Source: Mucilaginibacter psychrotolerans (lineage in GTDB: Bacteria > Bacteroidota > Bacteroidia > Sphingobacteriales > Sphingobacteriaceae). From it: a stretch of DNA of 64,000 nt. The translations under genes were made by a program, and so were the position numbers. Positions 60,903 through 64,000 of this stretch are shown one piece after another. Positions within the stretch are counted from its first letter, which is position 1, and each line of letters begins with the position of its first letter. The notes under the pieces were generated by a model. It did no database searches. It saw only the letters and a program-made list of their open reading frames with translations, and was not told where the DNA came from. The stretch is from NCBI RefSeq assembly GCF_004519315.1, contig NZ_SOZE01000004.1:225551-289550 (forward strand). Reading direction: 5' to 3'.

Positions 60903-61931
60903 ATGCAAACACGTAGAAAATTTTTGGGAGTTAGTCTAATAGGGTCGGCGGCAGTTCTGGCCCCTAAAAACAGCTTCGCCATATCCGGCGGGCTAAAAGA
61001 AGCAGCCAGTGGAAGCCCGGTGGTCTTATCAACCTGGGACTTTGGTAAAACGGCTAATGTAGGTGCCTGGAATGTATTAGCAACAGGCGGCAGGGCGCTT
61101 GACGCGGTTGAAGCAGGCGTAAAGATCCCCGAGGCTGACGAAACCAACCAAACCATTGGCTATGGTGGTTTGCCCGACAGGGATGGCTATGTAACACTGG
61201 ATGCCTGCATAATGGACGAGCATTATAACTGCGGTTCGGTAATGTGTCTGCAGGATATTGTTCACCCTATATCTGTAGCAAGGCTGGTTATGGAGAAAAC
61301 ACCTCACATCATTTTGGCCGGCGAGGGTGCACTGCAATTTGCCTTGGCTAACGGGTTTAAAAGAAAAAATCTGCTAACGGAAAAAAGCAAAAAGGATTGG
61401 AAGGAATGGTTGAAGACCTCTAAATATAATCCCCAGATAAACATTGAGAACCGCTTATACGATAAAAAAACAGATCCTATGCCCGGTGGGCCTAAAAACC
61501 ATGATACTATTGGAATGGTGGCTATGGATGCAAACGGCAACATAAGCGGTGCCTGTACAACCAGCGGGCTGGCTTATAAAATGCACGGACGTGTTGGCGA
61601 TTCACCGGTAATTGGGGCAGGATTATATGTAGATAATGAGGTAGGTGCAGCAAGTGCCTCAGGTGTGGGCGAAGAGGTGATCCGAATTGTAGGTTCGCAT
61701 CTGGTGGTCGAGCTGATGCGCCAGGGCTTAAAGCCCGAAGAAGCTTGTAAAAAAGCGGTTGAAAGAATAGTACAACGTGGCCCCGAACGTTCAAAAACCA
61801 TACAGGTGGCCTTTATTGCTTTAAACAAACAGGGAGAAGTAGGCGGTTACAGTTTGCAGCCAGGGTTCTCATATTCTGTACGCAGCAATATGATCGACCA
61901 GGTGATACCTGCAAAAAGTTATTATTCATAA
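60903..61931 (+). CDS. N4-(beta-N-acetylglucosaminyl)-L-asparaginase (glycosylasparaginase), Tat-exported
   Basis: ATG 60903 gives 342 residues starting MQTRRKFLGVSLIGSAAV, a twin-arginine signal that decides the start. The Ntn-hydrolase nucleophile is the Thr in KNHDTIGMVA, exposed after autocleavage before it; GACTTSGLAYKMHGRVGDSP and DNEVGAASASGVGE follow as in the family. It cuts the bond between asparagine and GlcNAc once the peptide and most of the glycan are gone, so the locus probably handles N-linked glycopeptides. CutC starts 16 bases downstream. Confidence 0.94.
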   Translation: MQTRRKFLGVSLIGSAAVLAPKNSFAISGGLKEAASGSPVVLSTWDFGKTANVGAWNVLATGGRALDAVEAGVKIPEADETNQTIGYGGLPDRDGYVTLDACIMDEHYNCGSVMCLQDIVHPISVARLVMEKTPHIILAGEGALQFALANGFKRKNLLTEKSKKDWKEWLKTSKYNPQINIENRLYDKKTDPMPGGPKNHDTIGMVAMDANGNISGACTTSGLAYKMHGRVGDSPVIGAGLYVDNEVGAASASGVGEEVIRIVGSHLVVELMRQGLKPEEACKKAVERIVQRGPERSKTIQVAFIALNKQGEVGGYSLQPGFSYSVRSNMIDQVIPAKSYYS

Positions 61932-61947
61932 TCTAAATTTATACCCA

Positions 61948-62679
61948 ATGTCAGAAAGAGTTCTTGAAGTATGCGCATTTAATATACAATCCTGTTTGAT
62001 TGCCGAACGTGCCGGCGCGGTAAGGGTTGAGTTGTGCGACAACCCCGTAGAGGGCGGCACAACCCCCAGCTACGGTACCATAAAACAGGTGCGCGAAAAA
62101 ATCTCTATCGATCTGTATCCTATTATCCGCCCGCGGTCCGGGAATTATTATTACGACGCTGATGAATATGCTATCATCAAGCATGAAATAGAGATATGCA
62201 AAGAATTGGGCTGCAATGGCATATCGGTGGGTGCACAAACCATTAATGCCGAAATTGATACCGAGTGGCTTAAACGCATCGTGGAGTGGGCTGGTCCAAT
62301 GGGTGTTACCTGTAATCGTGCTTTTGATGGTACCCCCGATCCTTACAAAGCTTTAGAAGATCTTATCAGTTGCGGTTGTGAGCGTGTGTTAACCTCGGGC
62401 CAGGCAAGTGCCGCACCCGATGCAGGTGAAATCCTTAGTAAGCTGGTGACGCAAGCCGCAGGCCGCATTATTATTATGCCTGGCGCAGGTGTCAAATCAT
62501 CAAATTTGAAAAATTTGATAACTGAAAGTAATGCCACCCAGTTTCATTCATCGGCCAGGGCACAGGCAAATAACCCGCTTACTTATATCAATACCCGTAT
62601 AAGTGATTATGGCAACGTTTATATTTCAGCAGAAGATGAAGTAAAAGCAATGGTGGCAATTTTAAAAGGAACGAGTTAA
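61948..62679 (+). CDS. cutC: CutC family protein
   Basis: The 243-residue TIM-barrel protein opens VLEVCAFNIQSCLIAERAGAVRVELCDNP, with GGTTPSYG, IIRPRSGNYYYD and NRAFDGTPDP, all standard for CutC. The name copper homeostasis protein rests on weak evidence from E. coli; in Bacteroidota CutC often sits in glycan loci next to glycosylasparaginase, so a role in the catabolism of sugar or GlcNAc-type products is likely. It is the last intact gene of the utilisation locus. Confidence 0.93.
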   Translation: MSERVLEVCAFNIQSCLIAERAGAVRVELCDNPVEGGTTPSYGTIKQVREKISIDLYPIIRPRSGNYYYDADEYAIIKHEIEICKELGCNGISVGAQTINAEIDTEWLKRIVEWAGPMGVTCNRAFDGTPDPYKALEDLISCGCERVLTSGQASAAPDAGEILSKLVTQAAGRIIIMPGAGVKSSNLKNLITESNATQFHSSARAQANNPLTYINTRISDYGNVYISAEDEVKAMVAILKGTS

Positions 62680-62697
62680 GTACCTGTCGTTATATTG

Positions 62698-62979
62698 CTA
62701 AGATGTAATAATCAAGACATCAGAATAAATTAAAGAAAAGAGGCTGTTCCAATACTTATGAAACAGCCCCATAATCTTCAAAATAATACTTAAAAGATCA
62801 TCATTAATTTGCCACATAATTATTCTCGATAGACCTTCTGGTTTTATAACGCCATAATTGAGGCCGCCAAATTTGTAATTCAGACTGATGCTGCGTGTCC
62901 GGTAATAATCTCTGGAGGCGTACAACGGGTTAAAATCAGGACCGAATGTACGGGTTAAAATCGGCCACCTGTAGATCAA
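62698..62979 (-). pseudogene. Remnant of an outer-membrane beta-barrel protein
   Basis: Within this minus-strand frame, FGPDFNPLYASRDYYRTRSI and SLNYKFGGLN read as the last strands of a TonB-receptor-type barrel. The rest of the gene is gone and the frame runs past the expected end into a terminator hairpin, so the tail is not genuine. GATTTTAACCCGT is directly repeated (62950s and near 62930), a small duplication at the break. Confidence 0.6.
62742..62768 (-). terminator. Terminator hairpin behind the barrel remnant
   Basis: GGCTGTT and AACAGCC form a 7-bp stem with a 13-base loop. Read on the minus strand it is followed by TCTTTTCTTT. It probably ended the lost barrel gene and may also stop transcripts from cutC. 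Confidence 0.6.
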
Positions 62980-62999
62980 GGTTGTTCATAAAAGATTAA

Positions 63000-63251
63000 T
63001 CAAGCCCTATAATGCGCATTTTGGAGTTTAGTTTGCAGGCTGTCAAGGTAATTGTTAAGCGCCTTAATTTCTTCTTTTGTTCCAATGCCACGCCCTGAAT
63101 GACTGTTCCATTTCGTTGGGTCGCAATCACGGCCAGCGGACATATCCGCACGTTTGCCGTTAACAGTAATACGCATGTAGATGGGCATTGTACTCCCTTT
63201 GTAGTTTTTTTGCTTTCTGATATAGAAAAGCAGATGGAAATTACTCTTCAT
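63000..63251 (-). pseudogene. Tyrosine integrase, N-terminal arm-binding domain only
   Basis: Eighty-three codons encode the arm-DNA-binding domain of a Bacteroidota integrase: SNFHLLFYIRKQKNYKGSTM, PIYMRITVNGKRADMSAG, WN and a closing helix EIKALNNYLDSLQTKLQ. A full integrase has about 400 residues; the SAM-like and catalytic domains are absent after the stop. The intact start and promoter show that the break is at the 3' side. It points towards the utilisation locus, opposite to the integrase pseudogene at 35320. Confidence 0.85.
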
Positions 63252-63273
63252 AATTGCAAGCTTAAAAGTTAAA

Positions 63274-63305
63274 CAAAAGTAAGTTTGTAGCCTGCCTTTA
63301 TCAAG
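63274..63305 (-). promoter_or_regulatory. Promoter of the truncated integrase
   Basis: Minus strand: CTTG, 20 bases, then TACTTTTG (63281-63274), fitting TTTG-N19-TAnnTTTG closely, 23 bases before the ATG at 63251. Confidence 0.55.
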
Positions 63306-63497
63306 ATGTTGAATTGATTAAAATGTTTATAATCAATTAATTAAAATAAATTAGGCGCGTAGTGTTTTGCCACGTGTTACGCACCGAATTACGCTCATTT
63401 TTGTTGCGTTTTGGTGCATAATATGGTGTTTTGATGCCAATTAATAACCCTTCAAGCTTTTGATTTGCAGTGTTTTAGCACATTTGGTATTGTTTTT
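63306..63497. other. AT-rich spacer with inverted repeats
   Basis: No gene is seen. TTGATTAAAATGTTTATAATCAA and GCGTAGTG...TTACGC form small inverted repeats, such as are common in integrase upstream regions (possible arm-type or excision-protein sites). Confidence 0.3.
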
Positions 63498-63521
63498 TGT
63501 AGTCCGTAGGGGAATCGAACC
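63498..63521 (-). other. Possible tRNA 3'-end fragment (attachment-site scar)
   Basis: On the minus strand, GGTTCGATTCCCC followed by TACGGACTACA reads like a T-loop, T-stem 3' strand, acceptor 3' strand (ACGGACT) and discriminator A. The 5' part of the tRNA is missing: the sequence before GG cannot complete the T stem. Such 3' fragments are left as attR or attL by integrases that use tRNA genes. Confidence 0.45.
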
Positions 63522-63527
63522 TTTTCT

Positions 63528-63558
63528 ATGCAACTTTTAAATCATTCAAAAGTTGCAT
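63528..63558. repeat. Perfect 11-bp inverted repeat
   Basis: ATGCAACTTTT and AAAAGTTGCAT flank a 9-base loop, directly between the tRNA-like fragment and the P-ATPase remnant. It could be an integrase core site or a terminator. Confidence 0.6.
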
Positions 63559-63565
63559 CTGCTCA

Positions 63566-63703
63566 ATCGTGGGTATTGCTATGGATGAGGCAGGGTCGGG
63601 TGTGGCTTTAGAAACTTCGGATATCGCCATTATATGTCCTGCCCTAACAAAGCATTATAAAATTGTATTGTGTAAACTGGTTCATATTTGCATGAATTAT
63701 TGA
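63566..63703 (+). pseudogene. Fragment of a cation-transporting P-type ATPase
   Basis: In one open frame, IVGIAMDEAGSGVALETSDI, then AII, matches the conserved stretch after the hinge motif of P1B-ATPases (normally GIAMG.AGSDVALETADIAL). Sequence before it (GDGxNDxPAL) and the last two helices are missing, and the frame ends at TGA 63701. It is a remnant, not derived from the nearby copA, which has GVSMNDASHIAIQSAKV at this position. Confidence 0.7.
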
Positions 63704-63713
63704 AATAATAGGA

Positions 63714-64000
63714 TTATGTATTTAGTTCGCATTTAATCATTTTGTAATTCCTGGGCTGAGCCTCAGTCATTTTAGTGATAAGCTTATCAAAAATCGAGCT
63801 CAAAAACCCTCTCCTATTAAAGCGGAAATGGTATTCATCCAAATACTGTTGCAGGCGATGGTCTCCACATTGATGATGTACGCCTCTTAGCCAGCCCTTG
63901 ATATTCATGATATGAATATGTAGCATCGGAAAGCCGGCCCCTTTGTTGCTTTTCTCTTGTGTTATCGCCCAATCTTTTCCTAACGGCAAATAACCGCGCC
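63714..64000 (-). mobile_element. IS1595-family (ISXO2-like) transposase, C-terminal part (partial)
   Basis: The frame is open to the right window edge, so the 5' part lies outside. The visible residues contain FPMLHIHIMNIKGWLRGVHH and QYLDEYHFRFNRR, then FDKLITKM, the typical end of ISXO2-like DDE transposases: the last acidic catalytic region and the conserved DEYxFRFNRR. The ending is normal, so the gene may be complete. No terminal inverted repeat can be recognised on this side. Confidence 0.85.

Noticed and set aside
35083..64000. Direct repeat of the tRNA-His 3' end as right attachment site of an island
   Set aside because: I looked for TTCGAGCCCCATCATTTAC at the right side and did not find it; the tRNA-like piece at 63498 belongs to a different tRNA.
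1..64000. CRISPR arrays, rRNA operons, prophage structural genes
   Set aside because: No regularly spaced repeats, no rRNA sequence and no capsid, tail or portal-like proteins were seen.

Overview
The window looks like chromosomal DNA of a Bacteroidota species close to Mucilaginibacter/Pedobacter (Sphingobacteriaceae). The signs are a SusC/SusD pair, promoters of the TTTG-N19-TAnnTTTG type, families typical of the phylum (DUF6580, DUF3822, DUF5107, UMF1 transporters, RsmD next to DUF3822) and intergenic spacers full of short palindromic repeats. Both edges cut genes: a TonB-dependent receptor at the left and an IS1595-type transposase at the right.

Layout. 1-2508: end of a TonB receptor, a DUF6580 membrane protein, a Sir2 deacylase and a Dph6-like PP-loop ATPase. 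2.7-12.5 kb: housekeeping and repair genes, including a CrtA-like protein, free-Met-(R)-sulfoxide reductase, alpha/beta hydrolase, 3-methyladenine glycosylase, a PNPOx-like protein, DUF4406 with NudK, a DeoR-type regulator, RsmD with DUF3822, a secreted acetolactate decarboxylase, a bestrophin and a UspA-like protein. 12.6-14.7 kb: a two-component system on the minus strand.

14.86-26.70 kb holds the most striking locus: three closely related membrane Ser/Thr kinases, two FHA-type proteins, a PP2C phosphatase, a 32-residue membrane peptide and one giant polypeptide joining a SEDS (RodA/FtsW) glycan polymerase to a class B penicillin-binding transpeptidase. The gene content, and largely the order, recall the actinobacterial fhaA-pstP-rodA-pbpA-pknA-pknB cell-wall locus, here with RodA and PbpA fused. 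I infer a phospho-threonine circuit controlling a dedicated peptidoglycan synthase.

26.7-35.2 kb: gene remnants, a GH79-like lipoprotein, an Asp/Glu racemase, a UMF1 transporter, a LutA-like protein, a phosphodiesterase, RNase HI, a copper-type P-ATPase and a tRNA-His with a near-ideal promoter and terminator. A decayed tyrosine integrase follows the tRNA, marking an old integration event.

36.7-62.7 kb: a large carbohydrate/glycopeptide utilisation locus: M81 peptidase, ROK kinase, AraC regulator, SusC/SusD, an FG-GAP/ASPIC lipoprotein, a vanadium-haloperoxidase-like protein, two clan GH-D (alpha-galactosidase-like) enzymes, aldose 1-epimerase, sugar MFS porter, DUF5107-TPR protein, glycosylasparaginase and CutC. 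Together they suggest capture and breakdown of alpha-galactosylated glycoconjugates. 62.7-64.0 kb is a scrapyard of fragments: barrel protein, integrase N-terminus, a possible tRNA 3' end, P-ATPase and IS1595 transposase. Integrase remnants therefore lie on both sides of the utilisation locus.
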